NCBI GenBank assembly: GCA_050701115.1
Contig: JBOHER010000319.1
Coordinates: forward strand, 1 to 51,716
Source of the DNA: JBOHER01 sp050701115
GTDB taxonomy: Bacteria > Actinomycetota > Actinomycetes > Mycobacteriales > Pseudonocardiaceae
DNA length: 51,716 nt
Direction: 5' to 3'
Shown: piece after piece, positions 7,347 to 15,572 of the stretch
Position numbering within the stretch: position 1 is the stretch's first letter
How the letters are laid out: each line of letters opens with the position of its first letter
Notes under the pieces: generated by a model
Database searches by the model: none
What the model saw: the letters and a program-made list of their open reading frames with translations, nothing else
Told to the model about the DNA's origin: nothing
Program-made: the position numbers and the translations under genes

Positions 7347-8207
7347 TCACCAGGCGCCGAACGGGGCGAGGTTAGGGCCGACGGCGTGCCAGTCATCCCC
7401 GCCGTGATGGGCGTGGTGCGACAGATGCCCGCAGTACCAGAGCACGACATCGCGCCCGTTGACGTCCTCGCCGCTGAGATAGGCGGCGAGTCCGTCGTCA
7501 GCCGCGGAGCCCTGCTGTCCGTTGCGATCCTTCGCCCCGCGGTACTGCAGCACCCACAAGTCGGACGTGGAGAAGGCGTCGGCGTTGCCATCGTTGGGGC
7601 CCGGCAGAACGTGATACCCGCGCCCGCTGTTTTGGTCCAGGATGGCCCAACTGCGTTGGGACGGCGGGTTCTTGAGCCGGGTGATCTCGTAGTTCTTCTG
7701 GTGCCAGCCAGGTCCCCAGCCCTGATTGCCGGTGTAGGTGTTGTACTCCAGCGCGAGGTCACTCGCGGCGTTGTCGATGTCGAAATCGAAACGCCAGTAC
7801 GCGTGGTGCCGATGGTCGTAATTGCACTGCAACCCCGCGCTGTAGAGCCGAGGCATGATCCATCCGCTCTCCCAGAACACCCACCGGTGCGTCAGCCGGT
7901 AGGCGCCGATGCGGTGGTAGGACTCCAGCGCGAGGGCGTGCTGTCCGCCGCTGGTGTAGGAGTACACGCAGACTCGCTGGTTCGGGCAGCGTTGGGTGGT
8001 CTGGGCGTTGTTGTACGTGAGCGGGTCCTTGTACGGCCCGCACGGACCGCTGTACTGCACGCGCAAGCTCGGCAAGCTGGCCTTGTAGAACACCTGGTTG
8101 CCCTTGAACCGCACGCCCGACACCACGATGCCCTCCTGGTCGGGGCTGTCGGCCAGTCGATAGTTCAGGCTCCACGTCTTCCACGAGAGGCTTCCTGATT
8201 CACTCAT
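7347..8207 (-). CDS. Copper amine oxidase-like catalytic-domain protein (C-terminal half of a split enzyme)
   Basis: 286 residues. The N-terminus (VVSGVRFKGNQVFYKASLPS) resembles the entry to the copper amine oxidase (CAO) catalytic domain. GAYRLTHRWVFWESG (101-115) aligns position for position with the CAO cofactor strand G-N-Y-D-Y-x-x-x-W-x-F-x-x-x-G, so Tyr103 takes the place of the Tyr that becomes topaquinone, but Asn and Asp/Glu around it are Ala and Arg. HRHHAYWRFDFDID (132-145) matches the H-x-H copper-ligand strand. VLWYCGHLSHHAHH with GDDWHAVGP near the end matches the strand carrying the third ligand (H264). No signal peptide is seen. Length is less than half of a CAO; the N-terminal part appears to be encoded by the overlapping upstream gene. 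Activity is uncertain. Confidence 0.6.
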   Translation of the reverse strand: MSESGSLSWKTWSLNYRLADSPDQEGIVVSGVRFKGNQVFYKASLPSLRVQYSGPCGPYKDPLTYNNAQTTQRCPNQRVCVYSYTSGGQHALALESYHRIGAYRLTHRWVFWESGWIMPRLYSAGLQCNYDHRHHAYWRFDFDIDNAASDLALEYNTYTGNQGWGPGWHQKNYEITRLKNPPSQRSWAILDQNSGRGYHVLPGPNDGNADAFSTSDLWVLQYRGAKDRNGQQGSAADDGLAAYLSGEDVNGRDVVLWYCGHLSHHAHHGGDDWHAVGPNLAPFGAW

Positions 8208-8854
8208 CGCTGTTCACCGGCCCTGCAGTGCACCCAGACCAGTTCCTCGGATCCGAGGTCAACCACGGCATGCACTCGCGGTAGCCGGTCATCGGGGTAT
8301 CCGAACACGACGGAGAATCGCCGCCGTCCGTAGTGCTCATCGCCCGGTGCGACGTCGCTGGTGAGCAACGCATGCGCGTCGAAGTCGGCTTCGAGGTGGT
8401 GTTCCACCCTCCGGTCACCGCGGGCCAGCCGGATCGCGGTCTCCACTTCCTCGTCGGACGGCGCGGGTTGGACTTGGACCGCGACGATGCCGCTGACGGC
8501 GAGATCGTCCTCGGTGCCGAGCAGCACCTCGTAGGTGAGCCCGTCGTCGTAGCTGTACGCGACGAGCGCCAGTGTGTGCCGCCGTTCCCGCTTGTCTTCG
8601 CGTCTGCTGAGTCCGATCACGGAGTGCCGCCTGCCTTCGAGCGCCTCGCGTACCCGCTCATCGGCGAACGCCACCTCATGCGCCCTGCGGGTGAGATCCG
8701 CCCACTCCCGTTCGTCAGCCAGTTCGACCTCGACCGGTCGTGACTCGCTTACCTCGATCCCGCGAAACTCGGGCATGTCCCGAAGTCCCGGTTCCACGAT
8801 CGCGGGGTACTCGCCAACGACAGGGACCGTCGGCGGTTTCGGAATCTCGGTCAT
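8204..8854 (-). CDS. Copper amine oxidase N-domain-like protein (N-terminal half of a split enzyme)
   Basis: 216 residues, upstream of and overlapping the catalytic-half gene by 4 bp, so translationally coupled. The C-terminal part has the outline of the small N2/N3 domains of copper amine oxidases: PSDEEVETAIRLARGD (helix), then RRFSVVFGYPDDRLPR and HAVVDLGSEELVWVHC, resembling the R-x-A-x-V-x-x-D...E-A-V-V-D-L-x-x-x-x-V-x-x-W pattern. The first 80 residues (with VPVVGEYPAIVEPG) are not recognised. No export signal is visible. Alone it would be called hypothetical; the assignment rests on the fold-like pattern plus the neighbour. Confidence 0.5.
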   Translation of the reverse strand: MTEIPKPPTVPVVGEYPAIVEPGLRDMPEFRGIEVSESRPVEVELADEREWADLTRRAHEVAFADERVREALEGRRHSVIGLSRREDKRERRHTLALVAYSYDDGLTYEVLLGTEDDLAVSGIVAVQVQPAPSDEEVETAIRLARGDRRVEHHLEADFDAHALLTSDVAPGDEHYGRRRFSVVFGYPDDRLPRVHAVVDLGSEELVWVHCRAGEQR

Positions 8855-8964
8855 GTCGCCTCCAGTGGTTTCCGGATACGTCGACCGTAGGCAGCAGGAA
8901 TCACCGCGCCGTCACCACACGGTCACCCGCCGACAGACGTCGGATCCTCCGCGGAGGGCCTGGC

Positions 8965-9783
8965 TTACGGTCGTTTGCCTGCGGAGCCTTCGTCCGCATC
9001 GTGCGGCTTTTGGCGTCGTGCCTGTCGTAGTTCGACGCAGCATTCGCCCGCGGCGGGGGCGAGTACAGCCCGCACGGTGGGTGCTTGCAGGCCGGTGAGA
9101 AGACCGGTGAGAAAGGCGTGGTTGATTCCGCACACCAACTCGGGTGCTTGGCCGGCGAGAGGATGGAAAGGGCAGTTGCGCAGCCGCACGCAGGAGGGCG
9201 CTTCGCGGCTGGGTTCGAAGCCGTATCGGCCGAGTACCTGCTCGACCAGGGTGAGTGCGCGTTCGACGCCGAGGCGGCCAGGGCGGGCCCGCGTGCGCTC
9301 CCGTTCGCCGAGATCCTCGCCCCGTTGGCGGGCGGCTCGCACGGCCGCCGCACCGGCTCGCTCGTTGTCGCGTTCGGTGAGTACCGCGTCAATGAGGATG
9401 TCGGCGAGAACGTCGTGCCTGCGGGCGGGGATGGCCACACGGATGTCGGAGTCGGTGGGCTCGTAGACCTTGGGTTTGCGCCCGGCCCTGCGGACTCCGC
9501 CGGCCGATTCGTAGCGGAAGCGGAGTAGCCCTGCCTCGACGAGCTTGTCGAGGTGGAAGGCGGCCAGCTTGCGGGAGATCCCCACCGCCGCGGCGGCTTC
9601 GTCCCGGCTGACCGGCCTGCGGGCCTGCCGAGCGAAGTTGTACATGCCGCGACGCAGATCGTCATCCAGCGCGGCGACGGCCTTGATCGCGGGAACGGTG
9701 CAGGTGCCCGCAGGGTCTGCGTCGTTGGCCACGTCGTCCACAGTATCGCATACCACTATTAGTTCAACACCGTTGTGCGTCAT
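8965..9783 (-). CDS. HTH transcriptional regulator with C-terminal Cys cluster (SufR/ArsR-like)
   Basis: 272 residues. A winged helix lies at about residues 45-110 (SRDEAAAAVGISRKLAAFHLDKLVEAGLL). The C-terminal sensor part contains CVRLRNCPFHPLA, ELVCGINHAFLTGLL and GECCVEL. In SufR-like regulators this pattern of four or five cysteines can hold an Fe-S cluster or metal, so redox or iron sensing is plausible. The GTG/ATG region near 9783 gives the longest form; another Val codon start nearby is possible. It is divergent from a DUF2231 membrane protein, and the 80-bp intergenic region has CACTATTAGTT and AATTAGTG as rough inverted arms. The ligand is not determinable. Confidence 0.75.
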   Translation of the reverse strand: MTHNGVELIVVCDTVDDVANDADPAGTCTVPAIKAVAALDDDLRRGMYNFARQARRPVSRDEAAAAVGISRKLAAFHLDKLVEAGLLRFRYESAGGVRRAGRKPKVYEPTDSDIRVAIPARRHDVLADILIDAVLTERDNERAGAAAVRAARQRGEDLGERERTRARPGRLGVERALTLVEQVLGRYGFEPSREAPSCVRLRNCPFHPLAGQAPELVCGINHAFLTGLLTGLQAPTVRAVLAPAAGECCVELRQARRQKPHDADEGSAGKRP

Positions 9784-9863
9784 CTGATCCTGCGCACTTG
9801 ACCATCGGGTTAAATAAGACCAGTATCAATTAGTGAAACAAGCCCAGCGTTGGGAGAGTGGCC

Positions 9864-10382
9864 ATGGACACCCATGCGGAGCGGGCGAAGCACCCGGTCA
9901 GCGCCGTGCTGGCGGGGCCCTACGGCCACCCGTTCCACCCCATCCTGGTCACCGTGCCGATCGGCGCCTGGGTCGCCAGCCTGGTGTTCGACCTCGCATC
10001 ACAGGTTGTCGACCCCCCAGGTTTCCTCGCCCAGGGTTCGCTCTGGCTGATCGCGATCGGAGTGATCGGAGCCCTGGCCGCGGCCATGATCGGCTTCCTC
10101 GACCTGATCGCCATCCCGACCGGCACCCCAGCCTTTCGCACTGGCCTCGTGCACATGGGGCTGAACCTGGCCATCATCGCCGCCTACGTCGTGAACTTCT
10201 TCTGGCGGCAGGGCAACTACGGGCAACCCGACAGCGTCGCGATGGGCCCGCTGGTGCTCTCGATCGCAAGCCTGGCCGCACTGGGTGTGTCCGGGTTCCT
10301 CGGCGGCAAACTGGCCTACCACTACGGCGTGCGGGTAGCCGACGAGAACGTCCAGGCGAAGGGATTCCGCGCACAGACCTAA
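9864..10382 (+). CDS. DUF2231 family four-helix membrane protein
   Basis: 172 residues with about four transmembrane helices. It contains the family's H-P-F-H-P-I-L-V-T-V-P-I-G signature near residue 25 and further His/Asp in the membrane region (FLDLIAIPTGT, HMGLNLAIIAAY). The start is taken at the ATG at 9864 because GGGAG (9852-9856) is well placed; a GTG at 9858 is in frame. DUF2231 proteins are uncharacterised and are sometimes linked to heme or metal chemistry. Divergence from a Cys-rich regulator suggests redox or metal control. Confidence 0.85.
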   Translation: MDTHAERAKHPVSAVLAGPYGHPFHPILVTVPIGAWVASLVFDLASQVVDPPGFLAQGSLWLIAIGVIGALAAAMIGFLDLIAIPTGTPAFRTGLVHMGLNLAIIAAYVVNFFWRQGNYGQPDSVAMGPLVLSIASLAALGVSGFLGGKLAYHYGVRVADENVQAKGFRAQT

Positions 10383-10408
10383 CCGAATCGACTGCCCTAA
10401 GACACAGT

Positions 10409-10542
10409 GAGCGCTACTCAGAACCGACCCAGGGATGGTGTCCTCCAGGGCCCGCCGGGCCAGGGCGAGCGGCCGGTGCAGGTAGCAGCACCATTCGCAA
10501 CCACCCACCGCGCGAATAGCGCGAGTTCTGAACGAAACACCG
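10409..10542. repeat. MITE-like intergenic repeat, family 2, copy D1
   Basis: About 134 bp nearly identical to 45112-45243. It begins GAGCGCTACTCAGAACCGAC and ends GCGAGTTCTGAACGAAACACC. The ends form imperfect inverted repeats (CAGAAC near the left, GTTCTG near the right). There is no open frame of note and no transposase. Its left end is preceded by TAAGACAC (10398-10405), which resembles the right end of family 1 repeats. Confidence 0.75.
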
Positions 10543-10850
10543 TATCGACACGCGCGAGGGGCGGTTTTCGCGCGGCTCGCCGTGGACGGCTGGCGGCCCT
10601 GTGGGAGGTTGGGGCAAGCTGGCGTCCAGTCGGTGGCGAGCACTCGGCTGGACCCTCGTCACGACATCGGCGAACTGTGCTGGCTCACGACCTCGGCGAT
10701 ACTTTGCCGACTGGCGGATCCGCTGTGGCGGCGGAGACCAACATGGCCGCGCTGTAGTCGCTGGACCGACACTTCGGTGCCAGGAACATGTTGCGGATCT
10801 CCGCACGATTCCACCGCTGACCTGCGGGTTCAGCGAGCTCACTGGGCCGA
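10543..10850. other. Intergenic stretch without recognisable genes
   Basis: About 300 bp between repeat D1 and the histidine phosphatase stop. I see no coding pattern supported by homology on either strand and no clear terminator or promoter. The sequence CGCGCGAGGGGCGGTTTTCGCGCG (in parts) near 10550-10575 has a GC-rich dyad that could be a weak hairpin. Confidence 0.4.
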
Positions 10851-11504
10851 TTATGGGGTGAGGTGGGCGGTGTCGTTGTGGGTGAGCAGGGTCCAGCGCC
10901 ATCCTGCGTCGGGCTGGGTCCACGCGAGTGGTTGTTGTTCCCAGCGGGTGATGCTGGCGTAGTGCACGGCGAACGCGATGGTGGCGCGGAGGCCGGCGGC
11001 GAGGTCGAGGAAGAGGTGCGCGGCGGCGGTAACGGTTTCGCCGTGGCCGACGATCAGCACGGTGCCGCCGGGGTGCCGGGCGAGGATGTCGCGCAGGATC
11101 GCGGTGGCCCGCTGGAGGTAGGCGGTCCACGTCTCGGCGCCGGGCGCGATCGGGTGGTCGGGATGTTGCGCGGAGATGCGGCCGAACGCGGTGACGACGT
11201 CGGTCCAGGGTTTGCCGTCGGCGTCGCCGTATTCGGGTTCGCGAAGGTCGTCCATCGTGACGACGGGGAGACCGAGACGGGCGGCGATGATGTCCGCGGT
11301 CTCCTGAGCCCGCTGTAGCGGGGTGGTGTAGGCAGCGGTGACCGGTTGCTCGGTGTGGTCGGCGCGCAGCCGTTCGGCGAGTTGCCAGGCTTGGCGGCGG
11401 CCGTCGTCGGTCAGGCCCGTGCAGCCGCGCGGGCCGCCGATGATGCCTCGGACGTTGCAGTAGGCCTGGCCGTGCCGGGCCAGGATCAACCGTGTCGGGC
11501 TCAT
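10851..11504 (-). CDS. Histidine phosphatase (phosphoglycerate mutase-like) family protein
   Basis: 217 residues. LILARHGQAYCNVRGIIGG near the N-terminus carries the catalytic R-H-G motif, and TVLIVGHGETVTAAA carries the second His. TPLQRAQETADII is the usual phosphate-pocket segment. These enzymes hydrolyse phosphomonoesters on sugars, nucleotides or cofactors. The ATG at 11504 overlaps the stop of the glycosyltransferase upstream (ATGA), making this the last gene of a six-gene minus-strand operon. In that context it may dephosphorylate a sugar phosphate or a modified product; the substrate is unknown. Confidence 0.88.
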   Translation of the reverse strand: MSPTRLILARHGQAYCNVRGIIGGPRGCTGLTDDGRRQAWQLAERLRADHTEQPVTAAYTTPLQRAQETADIIAARLGLPVVTMDDLREPEYGDADGKPWTDVVTAFGRISAQHPDHPIAPGAETWTAYLQRATAILRDILARHPGGTVLIVGHGETVTAAAHLFLDLAAGLRATIAFAVHYASITRWEQQPLAWTQPDAGWRWTLLTHNDTAHLTP

Positions 11505-12643
11505 GCAGTTCTCCGCCTGTCGGAGTGGAGAGCCTGCTGGTAGACCGCCAAACATCGGGCGGCGTGGGCCTCGGCGGTGAACCGCCAAGCACGGGCAGCC
11601 GCATTGCGGACAACGGTCGCCATGGTCGCACCGCTGGCGATGTTGTCCAGCGCTACCGCCAGGCCCTCCGGACCGCCGGCGGTCACGATGTGGCCGGCGG
11701 CGCCGGCGAGTTCGGCCATGTTCGCGATGTCGGTGGTCACCACGGGGACACCGTGGGCGAGGTAGTCGGCGATGGCACCGCTGCCTTGGAAGCTGGGGTG
11801 CGGCCGGTACGGGAACACCCCAGCCGCGCTGGCGCGCACGAGCGCGGCGCGATCGGCGGGGCCGAGGTAGCCGGGCACCACGACGAGTTCGCCAATACCG
11901 ACTCGCACCGGCGATACGGCGTCGGTGAGGTCGAGGCCGGCCTGATCAGGGTCGTCCCAGAAGTCCCCGGCCAGCACGATCCGCGCCGGTACCCGCATGC
12001 GCTCGAGCGCCGCATGCAGCAGCGTGGCGTCTTTCCACGGTGCGGCGTACCCGTAGAGGCTGATCACCGGCAGGCCGGGCGGGGCGTTCAGGGCTGCGGT
12101 GAGCGCCGGGTGGGCCGCGGGCGTGGTGTCCTGCGGGATGGTGGTAGGCAGCCACGCCACCCCGGCCGGCGCGCGGTCGGCCACCAGTCCGGCGAGCCGG
12201 CGGCGCGCGTACTGTCCGAAGTAGACGTATCCGTCGGCGCTGCGGATTACTTGCCGCACAACGAGATTCCAGCGTCGATCGGGTAGGTGGTCCCGGAACA
12301 GGGTCGGGGTGAGGGTGTGCACGTGATACACCACGGGCGGCCGCTGGCGGCCGGTCCGCTGATTCGCCCATAGTGCGGGGACGAGCTGGTCGTATTCGAG
12401 GTTGCCGAAGTGCAGCGACACCAGGTCATAAGCCGCCAGGTCGACCTGGCGGGCCAGGGTGCCTGCTTCGGCGACCACCCGGTCCAGCGGCCAGAATCGT
12501 TGCTGGCTTTGGTCGTAGGGGATTTGGGCGGAGCCGCGCCGATCGACGGTGACGCCGTGGTGGCGCAGGCCGGTGGTAAGGACGTCGAGGTAGGGCGGCA
12601 GACTGCCGCCCGCGTGATCCGGCCCGAGGAGCAGCACGCGCAT
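11501..12643 (-). CDS. GT-B glycosyltransferase (GT4-like)
   Basis: 380 residues. MRVLLLGPDHAGGSLPPYL is a typical GT-B start. A middle linker SLYGYAAPWKDATLLHAAL and the donor-binding region FPYRPHPSFQGSGAIADYLAHGVPVVTTDIANM correspond to the E-x7-E-type nucleotide-sugar region, although the first Glu of the usual motif is replaced (S-F-Q-G-S-G). It is cytoplasmic with no membrane segment. It is followed within the operon by a histidine phosphatase (ATGA overlap) and preceded by another GT4 gene (4-bp gap). Donor and acceptor are unknown. Confidence 0.85.
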   Translation of the reverse strand: MRVLLLGPDHAGGSLPPYLDVLTTGLRHHGVTVDRRGSAQIPYDQSQQRFWPLDRVVAEAGTLARQVDLAAYDLVSLHFGNLEYDQLVPALWANQRTGRQRPPVVYHVHTLTPTLFRDHLPDRRWNLVVRQVIRSADGYVYFGQYARRRLAGLVADRAPAGVAWLPTTIPQDTTPAAHPALTAALNAPPGLPVISLYGYAAPWKDATLLHAALERMRVPARIVLAGDFWDDPDQAGLDLTDAVSPVRVGIGELVVVPGYLGPADRAALVRASAAGVFPYRPHPSFQGSGAIADYLAHGVPVVTTDIANMAELAGAAGHIVTAGGPEGLAVALDNIASGATMATVVRNAAARAWRFTAEAHAARCLAVYQQALHSDRRRTA

Positions 12644-12647
12644 CTCG

Positions 12648-13784
12648 TTACGCCACCGTTCTCTCGCGCAGCGTGCGGTAAATCTCCAGGGTGGCGGCCG
12701 CTGCGGTGTCCCAGTCGAACCGGGCGGGCCGGGTCGCGGCCGCCGAGGTGCAGGTGGTGAGGATGGCGCGCAGGTTTTCGGCGCTGCGGTAGGTGTGTCC
12801 GCCGCCGGAGGCGAGGAGTTCGGGTGCGGTGCCCAGATCGGTGGGCAGCAGCACCGGGGTGCCGCAGGCCAGCGCTTCGGCGATGGCCAGGCCGAATCCT
12901 TCCCACCGCGAGGTGGACAGCAGGAAATCCGCCGTCCGGTAGAAGCCGGGCAGATCCTGCTCGGGCAGATCCTGCAGGATCGTCACGGTGTCCTCGCCGC
13001 CGGAGAGCGTGATCGGCGACAGCGCTGGGGCGTGGCCGAGCAGCACGGTGATGTGCGCGAGGTCGCCGAGCTCGGCGGCGAGCTGTTCGAGGCGGTCCCA
13101 GCCTTTCATCGGGGTCGTTTTGCCCACCCACACCAGCCGTCGCCGCCCGTCGCCGGGATCACCCCACGGTGGCGGCAGCGGGTTTCCGGTGCCGGCCAGG
13201 GGTTTGCTGGTCGCGGCGGTGGCGTCCGCGGCGAGCGTGATTCGCCGGCCCCCGGTCGGTGGCGTGACGGGGCCGGGGTGGAAGTGGTCGCGCTCGACGC
13301 CGTTGGCGACCACCCTCGGGCGGTGGATGTGGTAGGCGGCTGCGAGGTCGGCGGCGGTGAACTCGCTAACCGCCAGCACCGTGTCGGCGGCGCGCACCAG
13401 CTCGCGTTCGGCGGTGATCAGGTGGTCGAAGGCGCGCATGGTGGCGGCGGAGAGGTCGCCGCGCACCACGACCGGCGCCCGCTTCGCGGCGGGACGTCGG
13501 GCGTAGTGCAGGGTTTCGGCTTCCCAGGAGGAGGACTCCACGACGTCGGGCCGCAGGGCGGCCAGGGTTGCCTCCACCGTCTGCCGGTGGATGCCGAGAT
13601 CGTCGGTGCGGGGCAGCGTGAACACCCGGATTCCCTTCAGCGCCAAGGGGGCGGAGGTGTGCTGGGTGATCAGGGCGACCTCGTGGCCGGCGTCGCGTAG
13701 CCGCCGGGCGAGCGACCGGTAGAGGGTGCCGATCCCGCCGCGAGTGGTGGCGTGCAGGTCCCGGTGGACCAGCGCGACACGCAT
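12648..13784 (-). CDS. GT4 family glycosyltransferase
   Basis: 378 residues starting MRVALVHRDLHATTRGGIG, the classic glycine-rich GT4 N-terminus. It has an AVSEFTAADLAAAYHI segment, RLVWVGKTTPMKGWDRL (the K-G hinge strand) and STSRWEGFGLAIAEALACG, which is the canonical E-G-F-G-x-x-x-x-E-A nucleotide-sugar motif. The frame is open for 15 further codons upstream, but those would overlap the preceding gene; the ATG at 13784 sits 5 bp after its stop. It is a retaining GT probably using a UDP- or GDP-sugar. Together with two other GTs and an HPr-kinase-like gene, it suggests multi-step glycosylation of one acceptor. Confidence 0.9.
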   Translation of the reverse strand: MRVALVHRDLHATTRGGIGTLYRSLARRLRDAGHEVALITQHTSAPLALKGIRVFTLPRTDDLGIHRQTVEATLAALRPDVVESSSWEAETLHYARRPAAKRAPVVVRGDLSAATMRAFDHLITAERELVRAADTVLAVSEFTAADLAAAYHIHRPRVVANGVERDHFHPGPVTPPTGGRRITLAADATAATSKPLAGTGNPLPPPWGDPGDGRRRLVWVGKTTPMKGWDRLEQLAAELGDLAHITVLLGHAPALSPITLSGGEDTVTILQDLPEQDLPGFYRTADFLLSTSRWEGFGLAIAEALACGTPVLLPTDLGTAPELLASGGGHTYRSAENLRAILTTCTSAAATRPARFDWDTAAAATLEIYRTLRERTVA

Positions 13785-13789
13785 CGCCG

Positions 13790-14641
13790 TCACCGGCTGG
13801 TGTGCAAGCGTGCCCGGAAGGCTTCCCACTCGGGTTCGAGTAGAGCCAGGCGCCGGGCGCGGAAGTCACCCTCGGGCAGTTCGGTGTGCAGGCGCAGTTC
13901 GCGGGAGAGCACCATCGCCTGGTTGATCAGGAACGGCACCTCGATCCCGGCCTCGCCCACCACAGCGTCGACGGAGTCTTGGGCGCCAGGAGCGTCGGCG
14001 AGCAGGGTGTGCAGCATCGCCAGGTCGAAGCCGGGCAGGAACAGGCCGGTGAACTCGAAGTCCAGCAACACGCACCCTCCGGCCTCGGCGAGCAGCAGGT
14101 TGGCCGGCAGCGGATCGCCGTGATTGGCGTGCCACGGCTGAGGGGCCTCGGCGAGGAGCACTCGCAGGGTGGCCCGGTCGTCCTCGTCGAAGAACCCGGC
14201 GCGGTGGTAGCGCTCGACCCGGTTGGGGTAGTCGAACACCGGCGCCAGCACCCCGGGCGGCGGGCTCCACCGGGCGAACGCGGTGATCGTGTCGAGCACC
14301 GCGTCCAGCGTGGCCGCGTCCAGCGGCTGCTCGGGGTAGCGCTCGGCGGCCACCGGATGCCCAGGAATGTACTCGACGACCAGCACCGCATGCCCGTCGG
14401 TGTGCGCCAGCATGGGCACCCGCACCGGCGGTGGATTCTCGGTGAATGCCTGGTAGAGCCGGATCTCGTGGGTGAACTTGGCCTGCCAGAACTCCTCGTC
14501 GGTGCGCAGTGCCTTGATCACCACGGGCAGGCCATTGCGATGCCCGAGCGCGAGCAGGGACTTGTCGCTGGCGTGCAGCATCTCGCCGAGTACGGCTCCG
14601 CCGAGATCGACAGTCGCCAGGTCATGCGACGTGCTGGTCAT
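13790..14641 (-). CDS. APH-fold phosphotransferase (aminoglycoside phosphotransferase-like)
   Basis: 283 residues. The kinase core is clear: a small lobe with VVIKALRTDEEFWQAKF (Lys and helix-C Glu), the hinge VLVVEYIPGHPV, the catalytic loop HANHGDPLPANLLL (H-G-D-x-x-x-x-N) and the metal-binding Asp in CVLLDFEFTGLF. It phosphorylates a hydroxyl on a small molecule, sugar or peptide. Being inside a glycosyltransferase operon argues for an intermediate of that pathway rather than antibiotic resistance. It overlaps the GT2 gene upstream by 20 bp. Confidence 0.85.
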   Translation of the reverse strand: MTSTSHDLATVDLGGAVLGEMLHASDKSLLALGHRNGLPVVIKALRTDEEFWQAKFTHEIRLYQAFTENPPPVRVPMLAHTDGHAVLVVEYIPGHPVAAERYPEQPLDAATLDAVLDTITAFARWSPPPGVLAPVFDYPNRVERYHRAGFFDEDDRATLRVLLAEAPQPWHANHGDPLPANLLLAEAGGCVLLDFEFTGLFLPGFDLAMLHTLLADAPGAQDSVDAVVGEAGIEVPFLINQAMVLSRELRLHTELPEGDFRARRLALLEPEWEAFRARLHTSR

Positions 14642-15572
14642 CGGCGTCCTCTCCCTTCACGGTCTGGGTCAGCCGGTCGATCAGATCGGCTTCGGTGTCC
14701 TGGTCGCGCCAGGCGTGCTCGATCGCCTGGATCGAATGCAGGTAGTAGTGCGGGTTCGGTGAGCGCCCGGTGGCTAGCGCGCCGAGGACCTGCCAGTACA
14801 TGATGCCGCTGTAGAGGCGAAACCGCGCCGACCGGGCCGTCGTCGCGGGCCAGCGCGACCAGATTCGGCGCACCAGGACGCTGAACTCCGCCATCGTCGT
14901 CGCGCCCTCGGTGACTGCGCCGATCATGCTGCTGACCTGGGGAACCCGATGGTAAACCACGGTCGGCTGGTGAAGACGGGCGAAGCGGTAGCCGTGCTCG
15001 CGGGTCAGGCGCAACCAGAAGTCCCAGTCCTCGATCGCCGGCAACCCCGGGTCCAGCCTCGCGGTGACGGGCCTGCGGAACACGGCGGTGTGCACGGGGA
15101 AGAGGTTGCACGCTTCCAGCAGCAGCGGATCGAACTCGACGTCCCACACCACCGCCTTGCCCACCGGCAGGGCTGGGTCGACGCGGTGATCGGTGACCAG
15201 GCAGGTCGTGGCCATCCCGTCCACGCCGGATTCCAGTCCGGTTAGCGCGGTGGCCAGGTGGCGGGGCAGGAACACGTCATCGTCGTCGAGAAACGCCACA
15301 TACCGGCCGCGGGCCAGGTCGAGTCCGATGTTGCGGGCACTGGGCAGCCCGAGCCTGTGTGGATGGGTCACCGCCGCGACTGGCAGCCCGCGATCCAGGG
15401 CCGCGGCGATCACCGCCTTGATCGGCGCTCCGCCGTCGTTGACGACGATGACCTCCAGTTCGGCGAGGTCGACGCCGTGCTGGCCGGTGATGCTGGCCAG
15501 CGCCTGGCCGAGCTCGGCCAGCCGGTTCAGGGTCGGCACGATCACGCTCACCAGCGGGATCACCCGGCTCAT
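14622..15572 (-). CDS. GT2 family glycosyltransferase
   Basis: 316 residues. VSVIVPTLNRLAELGQAL, VIVVNDGG and GRYVAFLDDDDVFLP give the GT-A fold with its D-x-D metal site. AIEDWDFWLRLTREHGYRF is the E-D-W-x-F-W-L-R-L signature of GT2 enzymes. No membrane helices are seen, so it is soluble. The ATG at 15572 overlaps the stop of the HPr-kinase-like gene (ATGA). It is an inverting transfer from a nucleotide-sugar; the acceptor is unknown. Confidence 0.92.
   Translation of the reverse strand: MSRVIPLVSVIVPTLNRLAELGQALASITGQHGVDLAELEVIVVNDGGAPIKAVIAAALDRGLPVAAVTHPHRLGLPSARNIGLDLARGRYVAFLDDDDVFLPRHLATALTGLESGVDGMATTCLVTDHRVDPALPVGKAVVWDVEFDPLLLEACNLFPVHTAVFRRPVTARLDPGLPAIEDWDFWLRLTREHGYRFARLHQPTVVYHRVPQVSSMIGAVTEGATTMAEFSVLVRRIWSRWPATTARSARFRLYSGIMYWQVLGALATGRSPNPHYYLHSIQAIEHAWRDQDTEADLIDRLTQTVKGEDADDQHVA

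Noticed and set aside
7780..7820. N-Y-D-H (residues 129-132 of the amine oxidase-like protein) as the topaquinone motif
   Set aside because: Alignment of the surrounding strand (HRHHAYWRFDFDID) shows this is the H-x-H copper strand; the cofactor strand lies earlier at GAYRL.
13790..14641. Aminoglycoside resistance gene
   Set aside because: Only the APH fold is shown; its place inside a glycosyltransferase operon favours a biosynthetic kinase.
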